In this document: positions 26,999 to 35,560 of the stretch, in pieces | Position numbering within the stretch: the first letter of the stretch is position 1 | Layout: every line of letters begins with the position of its first letter | NCBI GenBank assembly: GCA_023416335.1 | Contig: JAEZHY010000041.1 | Coordinates: 1-64,000, forward strand | Origin: Pseudomonadota bacterium | GTDB taxonomy: Bacteria; Desulfobacterota; Syntrophobacteria; Syntrophobacterales; Syntrophobacteraceae | Direction: 5' to 3' | DNA length: 64,000 bases | Notes under the pieces: model-generated | The model's database searches: none | What the model saw: the letters and a program-made list of their open reading frames with translations, nothing else | Told to the model about the DNA's origin: nothing | Translations under genes and position numbers: made by a program

Positions 26999-28134
26999 GC
27001 CTCTTCACACGTATGCAGCAGGTCTTCCCAGGTTGCCGGACGGGGGTTGGTCAAAAGGCAGACATCATTGACGGCCATCCGGCAAAGTTCCGGAAGGGTT
27101 TCCCGGTTTTCGACAATTTCGCGCAGGCGTACCGGGACGTTGAACGAATGCAGAAATTCCTCCAGCCAGTCGATTCCCGCAAGGGCCGTCATTCGATTGG
27201 AGCGACGGCGTTTGCCGAGCAGAATCGCACCTATGGCCGCCATTTTTTCCATGCTGCACGAAAGATTATAGCGCATGACCGCAGGCAGCAGGACCGGGTG
27301 TACCATCCCATGCAGGGTATCGAACATGCCGCCGAGCGAATGGGCCAGGGCATGCTCCATGCCAAGGCCTGCGTTGCTGAACGCCATTCCTGCCGCGGTA
27401 CTGGCAATGCTCAGTTGTTCGAGGCTTTCCAGGCTTCGAGTCTCGACCGCGTGCTTAAGGTTTTTCGGAATGAGTTCGATCGCTTTGAGCGACTGGACTT
27501 CCGTGAAGGGCGAGGCTATTGAGGAAACATAGGCCTCGATGGCGTGGCAAAGGGCATCGACTGCTGCCGCAATGATGAGTTTTTCCGTCTTGGTCTCCAG
27601 GATCAACGGATCGATTATGGAAATATTGGGCACCAGCGTGCGGCTGATGATGGACATCTTCACCTGGCGCTTCACGTCCGTGATTATGGAGAACTGGGAA
27701 ATATCCGAGCCGCTTCCGGCCGTTGAAGGAATAAATATCATCGGCGGCAGCGGCCGGTGAATTTGATTTGCGCCCTCATAGTCCTGGATTCGGCCGCCGT
27801 TGCTCACGACCACCGCAACCCCTTTGGCGGCATCCATGGGGCTGCCTCCGCCGAGCGCGATCACCACGTCGGCACCCTCTTCACGGTACCGAATGGCGCC
27901 GGCTTCGATCTGAAAATCACGCGGGTTGGAGACTACGTCGGAGAAGTAAATCCAGCTCAGTTTCTCGGCCGACAAAACAGAGGTCAGCCGTTCGACCCAT
28001 CCGGCATTTTCCAGACCGGAATCGCTGACCAGAAAGACCTTTTCCGCTCCAAGCCTGCGAGCACATAAACCAACGTACTGGAGGCTTCCGCGGCCGAAAA
28101 TTACCTCGGGTATGGAAAATTTACTGACGTCCAT
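26992..28134 (-). CDS. iron-containing alcohol dehydrogenase, adh2
   Basis: The 380-residue second Fe-ADH has LGGGSPMDAAKG for the nucleotide and, as metal region, DALCHAIEAYVS, MEHALAHSLGG and LHGMVHPVLLP, with the same ligand spacing as adh1. The two paralogues are clearly diverged, so this is an old duplication or separate acquisition. It heads the operon adh2-kinase-regulator; no sigma-54 promoter was found upstream, so it may be expressed constitutively and feed the signal to the kinase. The upstream 376-base gap (28135-28510) contains repeats. Confidence 0.94.
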   Translation of the reverse strand: MDVSKFSIPEVIFGRGSLQYVGLCARRLGAEKVFLVSDSGLENAGWVERLTSVLSAEKLSWIYFSDVVSNPRDFQIEAGAIRYREEGADVVIALGGGSPMDAAKGVAVVVSNGGRIQDYEGANQIHRPLPPMIFIPSTAGSGSDISQFSIITDVKRQVKMSIISRTLVPNISIIDPLILETKTEKLIIAAAVDALCHAIEAYVSSIASPFTEVQSLKAIELIPKNLKHAVETRSLESLEQLSIASTAAGMAFSNAGLGMEHALAHSLGGMFDTLHGMVHPVLLPAVMRYNLSCSMEKMAAIGAILLGKRRRSNRMTALAGIDWLEEFLHSFNVPVRLREIVENRETLPELCRMAVNDVCLLTNPRPATWEDLLHTCEEAW

Positions 28135-28319
28135 TCAGGTGGGTCCTTATCGGGTTGGTCGATGGTTCCCGAACGATTACGCTTCGGAATTGCAACATAA
28201 TAAACGACATAATAACCGGTAAGTTAGAGAGAACCAATCAGGAAAAGGGTGTTCGGCACTAGATTAAATAAATGTTTGGTCAGGTGGCAGGCGGTTCCCC
28301 AATTCGGGACTTTGTATTG

Positions 28320-28490
28320 GAGACCAGGGGAAGCGGGAGCTTCCAAAGCCGGGGTACCCAAGCCGGAGCTTGGGTACCAGCGAGGGGAGAAATGGAAGCC
28401 CAATTGGGGAAAACTTACCCCTGTATCCCGGCTCAAATGCACTGCCGCGAAGACGTATGGGGGCCTCTTCCGTCCAATGCACGGCAGGAC
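28320..28490. repeat. family D and family E interspersed repeats
   Basis: Bases 28326-28382 are a family D element with nested palindromes: GGGAGCTTCC, then GGTACCCAAGC pairing with GCTTGGGTACC. A close relative in the opposite orientation is at 20736-20780. Bases 28452-28488 are the reverse complement of the family E copy at 1624-1660, identical at nearly all of 37 positions. They fill the gap between adh2 and the convergent MFS gene. Confidence 0.75.
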
Positions 28491-28510
28491 GGCTGTGGGG
28501 CTTTAACGCG

Positions 28511-29770
28511 TCACCGTTCACTATGCACCTCTTCCACAGCGAGGATGCGCAGGGGATAGTTCAGAAGAACGACGGAAACCATCGCAATTGCGGCGTACTC
28601 GATTGCCGTGGGGATACCGGTCCACTCGGCGATAGATCCCCAGAGGACTGCGCCTGCGGACATGCTCCCGAAGAAGACCATCATGTATGCGGCCATTGCG
28701 CGGCCTCTCACCCATTCTGCGATCGAGGTCTGGATGTGGCTGTTCAGGGTTGCGAGCACCACTAGCCAGGACGCTCCCGCAACTATCAGCAGGGCGCCCG
28801 ATATGATCCCCCGGGAGCTTGCTGCCAGGGCCAATAAAGTCGCCGAGAAAAGGGCACTGAAAAGAGAAACCAGCTTGCACATCACCATCCTGCGACGCAC
28901 CGTCGGGAGTATCACCGCCCCGATCGTGGAGCCCGCTCCGAATGCTCCCAGCATAAGCCCGTAGCCCTCCGACCCCAGTTTGAGTTCCTGCCGTGCGAGA
29001 AGGGGTAGAAGTGAAAGAAGGACGCTTGCCAATATTGTGAAAAAGCCGACGTTGATAAGAACGAGGCGAATATTCGACGCACGGTATAAATAGCTTGCTC
29101 CCGCTCCTATGGCCTCGGTCAGAGGTTGCGGTTCGGCGTCATGGTTCTTCAGAGGTCTTTTCCATGCAAGCAAGACGGCTATGACTGCCAGGTAGGTTGC
29201 CGAATCCACGAAAAATGCGGTAGCGGCGCCGGCTGCTCCTATGATGATACCGCCCAGGGCCGGCCCTATCGAGCGAGACAGGTCGAACCCCGCTCCGTTT
29301 AGAGCGACCGCTTTCGGGATCTCCGGGTTGGAAACCATCTGCGGCAGTATCGCTTCCGTTGCGGGGGCGCTGAGCGCGCCGCCCACTCCCAGCGTGAATG
29401 TGAGCAGCAGCAACGCCCAGGAGGTCATCCATCCGAAAAGGATGAGAAGACCGATCAGGAGGGCCATGAGGAACATCCAGACATGAGTGTAGACGATTAG
29501 CTTTCCCCGGTCGATCAAGTCCGCCAGGGCGCCTGCGGGGAATGCGAGAAGGAATAGCGGCAGGCTGCTTGCGGCCTGGACGAGTGAAACCACCAGAGGC
29601 GAAGGGGAGATACTGGTCATAACCCATGCAACGGCCGTGCTCTGCATCCAGACACCGATGCTCGATATGAGTGCGGCAATCCAGAAAGACCTGAATATGG
29701 GGATGCGAAAGGGAGACAGGGGGAACGTTTTCTCGGGTTTGTTCCCTTTTGAGGATTTTCTCCTGATCAT
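28511..29770 (-). CDS. MFS transporter, EntS/DUF894-like (MFS_3)
   Basis: The 419-residue protein has about 12 membrane segments. It begins with the FRIPIFRSFWIAALISSIGVWMQ block and GALADLIDRGKLI loop typical of the MFS_3 group, which includes the enterobactin exporter EntS and many uncharacterised efflux proteins. It probably exports a small molecule; the substrate is not deducible. It is divergent from the next MFS gene. The start has no strong ribosome binding site, but the N-terminus aligns well with the family. Confidence 0.88.
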   Translation of the reverse strand: MIRRKSSKGNKPEKTFPLSPFRIPIFRSFWIAALISSIGVWMQSTAVAWVMTSISPSPLVVSLVQAASSLPLFLLAFPAGALADLIDRGKLIVYTHVWMFLMALLIGLLILFGWMTSWALLLLTFTLGVGGALSAPATEAILPQMVSNPEIPKAVALNGAGFDLSRSIGPALGGIIIGAAGAATAFFVDSATYLAVIAVLLAWKRPLKNHDAEPQPLTEAIGAGASYLYRASNIRLVLINVGFFTILASVLLSLLPLLARQELKLGSEGYGLMLGAFGAGSTIGAVILPTVRRRMVMCKLVSLFSALFSATLLALAASSRGIISGALLIVAGASWLVVLATLNSHIQTSIAEWVRGRAMAAYMMVFFGSMSAGAVLWGSIAEWTGIPTAIEYAAIAMVSVVLLNYPLRILAVEEVHSER

Positions 29771-29942
29771 ATCCTGATGTTAATCACGGGGAGAAAAATG
29801 AAAGAAGGAAGCTTTCAACCTCTGTGTCCCAACCCTCCCGGCGTTGCGTTCCGCTCGTCTGTCCTCGGCGTTTACGTGGCCCAGTGTGTTGTTTAAGATG
29901 TAGGTATGAGATTATTCTTGGAAAAATTCGTATTTAGCCGGG

Positions 29943-31472
29943 ATGGCGGCTTCCTTTCGATTACGGTCTCCGGTGGATGAAGCCCCCATGAAGTCCGGTT
30001 CTCAGGCATCCGCCTGCAACCCCTTGGACTCGGAAGACAATATTCGGCCAACCAGCACGGACATTCCCGCGCGCATTGACCGGCTGCCCTGGAGCCGCCG
30101 GCATTGGTTGATCGTTGCCGGGCTTGGGATAACCTGGATCCTCGACGGCCTGGAAGTCACAATAGTGGGTTCCATGTGCGGAATACTGCAGCAGCCCTGC
30201 ACGCTGGGATTTTCGAGCAGCGAAATCGGCTTTACCGGAACGGCCTATCTCATCGGAGCAGTCCTGGGGGCTTTGCTTTTCGGTTATTTGACCGATACGC
30301 TCGGGCGAAAGAAACTTTTCACCGTCACGCTTGTCCTGTACCTGTGCGCAACCGGGCTTACCGCTATCTCATGGAATCTCTGGAGCTTTGCTTTCTTTCG
30401 GTTCTTTACCGGCGCCGGTATCGGGGGAGAGTACGCGGCGATCAATTCCGCCGTGGACGAGCTTATCCCGGCACGGGTGAGAGGACGGGTCGATCTGCTC
30501 ATAAACAGCACGTTTTGGCTGGGTACGGCCGTGGGGTCCTTTGCTTCCGTCTTTTTCCTGAATGTGAACATTTTCCCCATAAACGTCGGCTGGAGGCTCG
30601 CGTTTGCAGTCGGGGCCGTTTTGGGGCTGGTCATCCTGATGATGAGGCGTTTCATACCCGAGAGCCCGAGGTGGCTGATTACCCACAGCAGATTCGAAGA
30701 AGCGGAACAGATTGTCAAGGAAATGGAACACCAAATCAAAAAGGAAGCTAATATCGCGAAACTCCCCAAACCAGGAGGGACCGTTCTCATCTACCCGCGT
30801 TGTGATGAGATCCGGCTGGGACGCATGCTGAAAACCATTCTCGGCTCCTACGCCGACCGATCGATCCTGGGCCTGTCGTTAATGATCGCGCAGGCGTTTT
30901 TCTACAACGGAGTCTCCTTTACGCTTCCTCTTCTGCTTACGCTTCATTACGGCGTGCCTCCGGACCGACTGGGCCTCTACCTGCTTCCCTTCGCTTTTGG
31001 AAACTTCCTGGGTCCTCTCCTGATGGGCCGCTTTTTCGATACCTACGGCCGAAGGCCAATGATTGCCATTACCTATTCCCTCTCCGGAATACTCCTGATC
31101 ATCTCCGGATACCTTTTCACGCTGAACTCCTTCACTGTGATGACGCAGACATTCGTCTGGATGGTGATCTTCTTTATCGCATCGTCTGCCGCGAGTTCGG
31201 CCTACCTCACGGTAAGCGAAATATTCCCGCTTGAAACACGTGGGATGGCGATCGCCCTGTTCTATGCACTGGGGACGGGAGTCGGCGGAGTGGCAGCGCC
31301 GTTCATCTTCGGATTGCTCCTGGAATCGGGGTCCCGCATGAATATCTTTTACGGTTATCTGGCCGGTGCACTTCTGATGATCGGTGCGGGTATTGTAGGA
31401 CTGATCCTGGGAGTCGACGCCGAGCAAAAATCGCTCGAAGAAATTGCGAAGCCGCTTTCGAGCGGGGGGTAG
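29943..31472 (+). CDS. MFS transporter, sugar/aromatic-acid type
   Basis: The product of up to 509 residues has 12 predicted helices, a hydrophilic N-terminus of about 60 residues, and MFS signatures FGYLTDTLGRKKLF after helix 2 and GRFFDTYGRRPM in the second half, with PESPRWLI after helix 6 as in the sugar and aromatic-acid:proton symporters. A central loop of about 50 residues is charged. Substrate unknown. ATG codons at 29943 and 29988 are both possible and neither has a strong binding site. It is divergently transcribed from the MFS_3 gene and may share its promoter region. Confidence 0.86.
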   Translation: MAASFRLRSPVDEAPMKSGSQASACNPLDSEDNIRPTSTDIPARIDRLPWSRRHWLIVAGLGITWILDGLEVTIVGSMCGILQQPCTLGFSSSEIGFTGTAYLIGAVLGALLFGYLTDTLGRKKLFTVTLVLYLCATGLTAISWNLWSFAFFRFFTGAGIGGEYAAINSAVDELIPARVRGRVDLLINSTFWLGTAVGSFASVFFLNVNIFPINVGWRLAFAVGAVLGLVILMMRRFIPESPRWLITHSRFEEAEQIVKEMEHQIKKEANIAKLPKPGGTVLIYPRCDEIRLGRMLKTILGSYADRSILGLSLMIAQAFFYNGVSFTLPLLLTLHYGVPPDRLGLYLLPFAFGNFLGPLLMGRFFDTYGRRPMIAITYSLSGILLIISGYLFTLNSFTVMTQTFVWMVIFFIASSAASSAYLTVSEIFPLETRGMAIALFYALGTGVGGVAAPFIFGLLLESGSRMNIFYGYLAGALLMIGAGIVGLILGVDAEQKSLEEIAKPLSSGG

Positions 31473-31614
31473 TCCCTCCGAATTCTCCGATTTAATAAGC
31501 AGATATGCTAATCTTATGTAGAGTTTATTCGCGGATGTGCGTATCAATTCAGCTTGGCAAAGGACTGGTAGAGCGAATCAAAAAGCAACCTGAACTGAAA
31601 CAGGAAGAGCCTCT

Positions 31615-32041
31615 ATGCTGATCTATCCCATGGAGCTTGAGCTCGATGCAAACGATACACTGCTGGCGACATTTCCTGATGTTCCTGGGGCTGTGACATA
31701 CGGTAGTGATGGGGCTGAAGCGCAAATGTATGCCGTCGGTGCGCTGGTGACCATATTCTCCGCCTAGCATGGACGATCGGAGGCAAATCCCCATGCCATC
31801 GGTGCTCGAGGGCAGGACCGGCTTGATTCTGCCTGCGCTTGTTTCAGCCAAGATCCTGCTCTGGAACGCCATGTTCGATGCCGGAATGCGCAAGGCGGAT
31901 ATGGCCCGCATGCTCAATTTATCTCCGAGTGTAATTGACCGGCTCCTTAGCCTGACCCACGCAAGCCGAATCGAGCAGATCGAGACTGCCCTGGCCTCTC
32001 TGGGAAAACGGCTGGTGGTTGACGTCCGCACAGTTGCCTGA
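31615..32041 (+). pseudogene. frameshifted hicB-type antitoxin gene
   Basis: Two adjacent frames together make one HicB antitoxin. The first (31615-31767) encodes the N-terminal HicB fold (MLIYPMELELDANDTLLATF, then PDVPGAVTYGSDGAEA) and stops at TAG. The second, shifted by one base, begins MDDRRQIPMPS and continues with the DNA-binding half (KADMARMLNLSPSVIDRLLSL, then EQIETALASLGKRLVVDV). In intact HicB proteins these parts are contiguous. A one-base indel near 31750-31768 is the simplest explanation. No hicA partner is seen upstream, where only about 28 codons of unrelated sequence occur. Confidence 0.85.
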
Positions 32042-32048
32042 TGCGGGT

Positions 32049-32819
32049 CTATCGTGAACTAACTTTGCGCTGATGGAGCGTGCTTTCTGCTCTATACTTG
32101 TCCGCCGGCATCTTTCTCACCCGCAGGTTCAGCATTTCCACGAACACCGAAAAAGCCATGGCGAAATAGATGTACCCTTTGGGAACGTGGCGGTCGAAAC
32201 CTTCCATGATCAAGGTGAAGCCGATCAGCAGGAGGAAGCTCAACGCCAGCACTTTGACCGTGGGATGTTTTTCGACGAAGTTCCCGACCGGGCCGGATGC
32301 GAACATCATGAAGATGACGGCGGCTACGATCGCGCCGACCATGATTTCGATCTGGTTGGCCATTCCGACCGCGGTTATGACAGAGTCGAGGGAGAAAACG
32401 ATGTCGAGCAAAACGATTTGAACGACAATCCCCCAGAATGAAGTGCTCGGCCTTGCGGGTTTTTTGCCGTCCTTCTCATCCCTTTCCCCTTCGAGCTTCT
32501 GGTGTATTTCATGGGTGCTCTTTGCAATGAGAAACAGCCCGCCCCCTATCAGGATGAGATCGCGGCCGGAGAGTTCAAAGCTGAAAACGGTGAAGAGCGG
32601 AGCCGTAAGGCGTGCAATCCAGGCTATGGAAAGAAGCAGGAGGACGCGGGTGAACATGGCCAGGCTCAAGCCGATGAAACGTGCCTTCGGCTGTTTTCTG
32701 GGAGGGAGTTTCCCGGCCATTATCGTGATGAAAATAATATTGTCGATCCCGAGCACGATTTCGAGTGCAACGAGGGTTATGAAAGCTGCCCACACCTGCG
32801 GGTCCGTCAGCCAGTCCAT
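32049..32819 (-). CDS. TerC-family membrane protein, putative Mn2+ exporter (Alx/YkoY-like)
   Basis: The 256-residue protein has about seven membrane helices and the family's acidic intramembrane motifs: LEIVLGIDNIIF in helix 1 and DIVFSLDSVITA in helix 4, each placing an Asp in the membrane, plus two His/Lys/Glu-rich loops. TerC/Alx proteins export manganese or load metal onto secreted enzymes. The regulatory RNA upstream is a manganese-sensing yybP-ykoY riboswitch, which strengthens the Mn assignment. AGGAGAAGATCAC precedes the ATG. Confidence 0.93.
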   Translation of the reverse strand: MDWLTDPQVWAAFITLVALEIVLGIDNIIFITIMAGKLPPRKQPKARFIGLSLAMFTRVLLLLSIAWIARLTAPLFTVFSFELSGRDLILIGGGLFLIAKSTHEIHQKLEGERDEKDGKKPARPSTSFWGIVVQIVLLDIVFSLDSVITAVGMANQIEIMVGAIVAAVIFMMFASGPVGNFVEKHPTVKVLALSFLLLIGFTLIMEGFDRHVPKGYIYFAMAFSVFVEMLNLRVRKMPADKYRAESTLHQRKVSSR

Positions 32820-32908
32820 GTGATCTTCTCCTGAAGAGTTATTCTCCGGGCCGAACGAGCCGGCCGGGTTTCGCCGGGGCCAATTTTTCTATCTAAGATC
32901 GATTTGGC

Positions 32909-33035
32909 AAAAAAAAACGAGACTCCCGACGCGTCTCCACGTCAAAAGTCTCGCTAATTGGCATATGCCAACGACAAAGCCAGGTGATCACACCGTACTG
33001 GTGACTTTGCCCGTTAAGCTACTCCCTTTTGTCCT
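32909..33035 (-). ncRNA. yybP-ykoY manganese riboswitch with terminator
   Basis: On the minus strand the leader of the terC gene holds the class hallmarks in order: GGGAGUAGCU (33026-33017), a variable stem (GUCACC-AGUAC-GGUGUGAU), the loop CCUGGCUUUG, a GUUGGCAUAUGCCAA hairpin and GCGAGACUUUUG. CAAAAG at 33031-33026 can close the aptamer by pairing with CUUUUG at 32948-32943. Those same bases form part of a terminator stem, CGAGACU (32953-32947) with AGUCUCG (32924-32918), followed by a long U run. So Mn2+ binding should block termination and switch the gene on. It lies about 90 bases before the ATG. Confidence 0.92.
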
Positions 33036-33159
33036 TTCTATTTAATACTTTTGACCTTTGCGGTCAATCGAAACCGATTCTACCAAAAAACAATTGTCAA
33101 TTCAGTCCGTTGTGGAGTAGTAAAATCGGATCTCGAAACCGGATACGTAACGGGATACA

Positions 33160-33444
33160 ATGCTTATGATTAGTAGCATTAAGCACAAGGGGCTTGCCGC
33201 ACTATATTACGACGACCGGAGGAAGGGCGTGAAACAATCCCTCGTCAAGCGTCTGCGGCAAATCCTCTTCATGCTTGATACTGCCTTCGTTGCCGAAGAC
33301 ATGAAAGCCCCTGGACTAAGGTTCCACCAACTCGCGGAGGGTCTGGCAGGGTATTACTCGGTGAGTGTTTCCGGGAATTGGCGGGTGATTTTCCGCTTTG
33401 AGGACAACCAGGCGATGGATGTCGATTTGATCGATTACCATTAG
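33160..33444 (+). CDS. higB: HigB/RelE-type mRNA interferase toxin
   Basis: The 94-residue product starts MISSIKHKGLAALYYDD and contains RLRQILFMLDTA, then LAGYYSVSVSGNWRVIF and DVDLIDYH. These are signatures of the HigB branch of RelE/ParE toxins, ribosome-dependent RNases. It precedes its antitoxin by 10 bases in the toxin-first order typical of higBA. The first ATG and one two codons later are both possible. The basic and aromatic catalytic-type residues look intact, so the toxin may be active. Confidence 0.92.
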   Translation: MLMISSIKHKGLAALYYDDRRKGVKQSLVKRLRQILFMLDTAFVAEDMKAPGLRFHQLAEGLAGYYSVSVSGNWRVIFRFEDNQAMDVDLIDYH

Positions 33445-33454
33445 GAGCAATTAA

Positions 33455-33757
33455 ATGGCAATGAAGAATCCACCGCATCCGGGCGAGATAATCCGGGACT
33501 TGTATCTCACACCTCTTGCTTTAACCGTTACCCAGGCGGCTGAGGGCCTTGGCGTGACGCGCAAAACCCTTTCGTTGTTGTTGAACGGCCATGCCGGCAT
33601 TTCTCCCGAGATGGCGGTCAGACTGTCACAGGCTTTTGGCCGCAGCCCCGAGAGCTGGCTGCAGCTTCAGGTGCAATATGACCTTGCTCAAGTTCGAAGG
33701 TCGGCCAAGGACATCAAGACCAAAAAATTCTACGATGCCGCCGGTCCTCAGCCCTGA
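33455..33757 (+). CDS. higA: HigA-type XRE antitoxin
   Basis: This 100-residue DNA-binding antitoxin begins with the hallmark [13 protein letters not shown], followed by a Cro/XRE helix-turn-helix ([20 protein letters not shown]) and [19 protein letters not shown]. It should neutralise HigB and repress the higBA promoter. It is the partner of the preceding gene. After it comes a 554-base gap filled with repeats. Confidence 0.94.
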   Translation: MAMKNPPHPGEIIRDLYLTPLALTVTQAAEGLGVTRKTLSLLLNGHAGISPEMAVRLSQAFGRSPESWLQLQVQYDLAQVRRSAKDIKTKKFYDAAGPQP

Positions 33758-33864
33758 TCCTTGCTGCTGAACCAGCCTAGACCATAACCGCTGAAACCTC
33801 GCCTTCGGAATCTGCCCCCTCAGTTCCACTGCTCACTATTCACCGCCTACATGCGAATCAGGGC

Positions 33865-34275
33865 GTAGGATGGGTGACAACCCATCGTTTGTCGGAGCGT
33901 CCGGGAATGATTGGGCCGGAGAAGCATAAGTCGGTGATGGAAGCACGGGAAACTTGTCATATAAAAAAAGAAGTCGTATTCGAGAGCCTCTGAGCTTCCG
34001 GCGGCTGTGAGGGGGAGGAGCCTAAAAAACGATGGGTTCCCGCTCCGCTCCCACCCATCCTACGGCCCTTTCCGGTTGGTGCCCGTCTCTCAATAGGAGT
34101 GTGGCGCCGCAGAGACCCTTAAGATGCCTACGGTCATATACCGTCAACACAGTTTGAACGAGAGCCAAAAACCGCCGTTCCCGTTGAGTTGAGGCACGGT
34201 TTCCCGACCGTGCCGGCCTGGAACCGAGAAAGTGGCCGGGCGGTGGGCACCCGAAAAACCGGGTGCCCACCCTAC
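33865..34275. repeat. composite of families F, A and C
   Basis: The 554-base gap 33758-34311 holds family F copies at 33865-33890 (GTAGGATGGGT with ACCCATCG) and 34030-34063 (CGATGGGT with ACCCATCCTACG), a family A copy at 34177-34217 in the orientation opposite to those at 1 and 1856, and a family C copy at 34235-34275. No gene is supported here. Confidence 0.78.
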
Positions 34276-34311
34276 GCGGCTCCGCTCTCCTTCGAATGTT
34301 CTGTTCACCAC

Positions 34312-35289
34312 CTACATGCGAATCAGATTGGCTCCGTAGGAAAGCCCTCCGCCGAACGAAACCGTCAGTACAAGGTCTCCCGGTTTTATGAAATTGCTCG
34401 TTATGGCTTCATCGAGCGCTATCAGCACGGAAGCACTCGCAGTGTTTCCGTAATGGGTGAGATTGACGAAAAACTTCTCCCGGGGGATATCCAGGGTCTC
34501 CGAGATGGCATTGATGATATTGATGTTCGCCTGATGGCATATGACGACGTCCACGTCTTTCAGGCTGATTCCCGCTTCTTCCGCCAGTCTTACCATTACT
34601 CCGGGCCCTCTGTGGAGGGCGAATTCCTTGACGGCCCTTCCGTTCATCTTCAGGCAGGCGACCTTCGGGTCCGTTATTTTTACGTGTGGAGTCATCGATC
34701 CGCAGCCGTGCACGCCGACCACTTCGCACAGGTGGCCGTCTGTTCCGAGACGGGAGTGCTGGACCCCGCGGTCTGAATTGCCGGGTTGGAACAGGATGGC
34801 GCCCGCACCGTCCCCGAAGTAGGGAAGGGTGCTGAAATCCTTCGGGTAGAGGATCCGGGAATACATTTCGGCGGCAACGAAGAGGATGTTGGTGTATTTC
34901 CCCGCTTTGATCAGGGAATCCGCCAGGGAGATCCCGTAAGCGCTGCCGGAGCACACCGAGTTTATGTCGAAGGCGAAGGCATCATAGGCTCCCAATGCAG
35001 CCTGAACGCGCGACGCCGTCGGGGGTTGGATCCGGTCGGGAGAAGAGGTGGACACGATGATCCCTTCCAGCTTCTCACCCGGAAAATTGACCTTTTCCAA
35101 ACATGCGCGTGCGGCGTTGATGCCGAGGTCGGACGTACACTGATCGTCGGCCGCGATTCTCCGCGAAAGGACCCCCGTCTTCTGAGCTATTCTTACTATC
35201 GAATCCTCAGGGAACTGGGTGAGATCTTCATTGTAGACAATTTTCTCCGGCAAATAGCTACCCGTGGAATGAATGACTGCATTTCTCAT
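34312..35289 (-). CDS. 3-oxoacyl-ACP synthase III (FabH-like) family protein
   Basis: The 325-residue thiolase-fold enzyme has a complete Cys-His-Asn triad: Cys113 in INSVCSGSAYG, His in VICHQANINI and Asn in HYGNTASAS. It ends GGGLSYGANLIRM. FabH condenses acyl-CoA with malonyl-ACP to start fatty acids. A stand-alone copy without fabD/fabG/acpP neighbours could instead make a specialised product such as an alkylquinolone, olefin or starter unit. AGGTGG 5 bases before the ATG at 35289 sets the start, ahead of which two GTG codons are also in frame. The 271-base region upstream shows no clear promoter. Confidence 0.88.
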   Translation of the reverse strand: MRNAVIHSTGSYLPEKIVYNEDLTQFPEDSIVRIAQKTGVLSRRIAADDQCTSDLGINAARACLEKVNFPGEKLEGIIVSTSSPDRIQPPTASRVQAALGAYDAFAFDINSVCSGSAYGISLADSLIKAGKYTNILFVAAEMYSRILYPKDFSTLPYFGDGAGAILFQPGNSDRGVQHSRLGTDGHLCEVVGVHGCGSMTPHVKITDPKVACLKMNGRAVKEFALHRGPGVMVRLAEEAGISLKDVDVVICHQANINIINAISETLDIPREKFFVNLTHYGNTASASVLIALDEAITSNFIKPGDLVLTVSFGGGLSYGANLIRM

Positions 35290-35560
35290 GAGCACCACCT
35301 GTAATGTTTGGATGTAATCGGAGCCACACTCCCAGCTCGGCCGTATTTATGGATTTTGCGACAGCGTTGATTGCGAAAGGAACGCAACTTTTGGATGGGA
35401 ATCGGGGACGAAATCCATCGTTAGGATTTGGCCGTTTAACTCGAAGATTCTAGAGTCATTTGTTTCAGGATCAATGGGTGGAAGGCAGTATTTGCTCTGG
35501 GTGCTTTACGGTAAGGAAAAATATTTGTAACCAAAACAATTGGTTGGCAGGCAGCAAGAT

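Noticed and set aside
29796..29894. 32-codon frame with GGGGAG before its ATG, between the divergent MFS genes
   Set aside because: The product has no patterned residues or signal peptide, and no terminator follows; one binding-site match is not enough.
31534..31621. 28-codon frame just before the broken hicB
   Set aside because: It was considered as a hicA remnant, but it lacks the GSHxxY motif and any resemblance to HicA ends.
32956..32969. Palindrome TTGGCATATGCCAA as a possible repressor operator
   Set aside because: It is the P3-type hairpin inside the manganese riboswitch, so RNA structure explains it.
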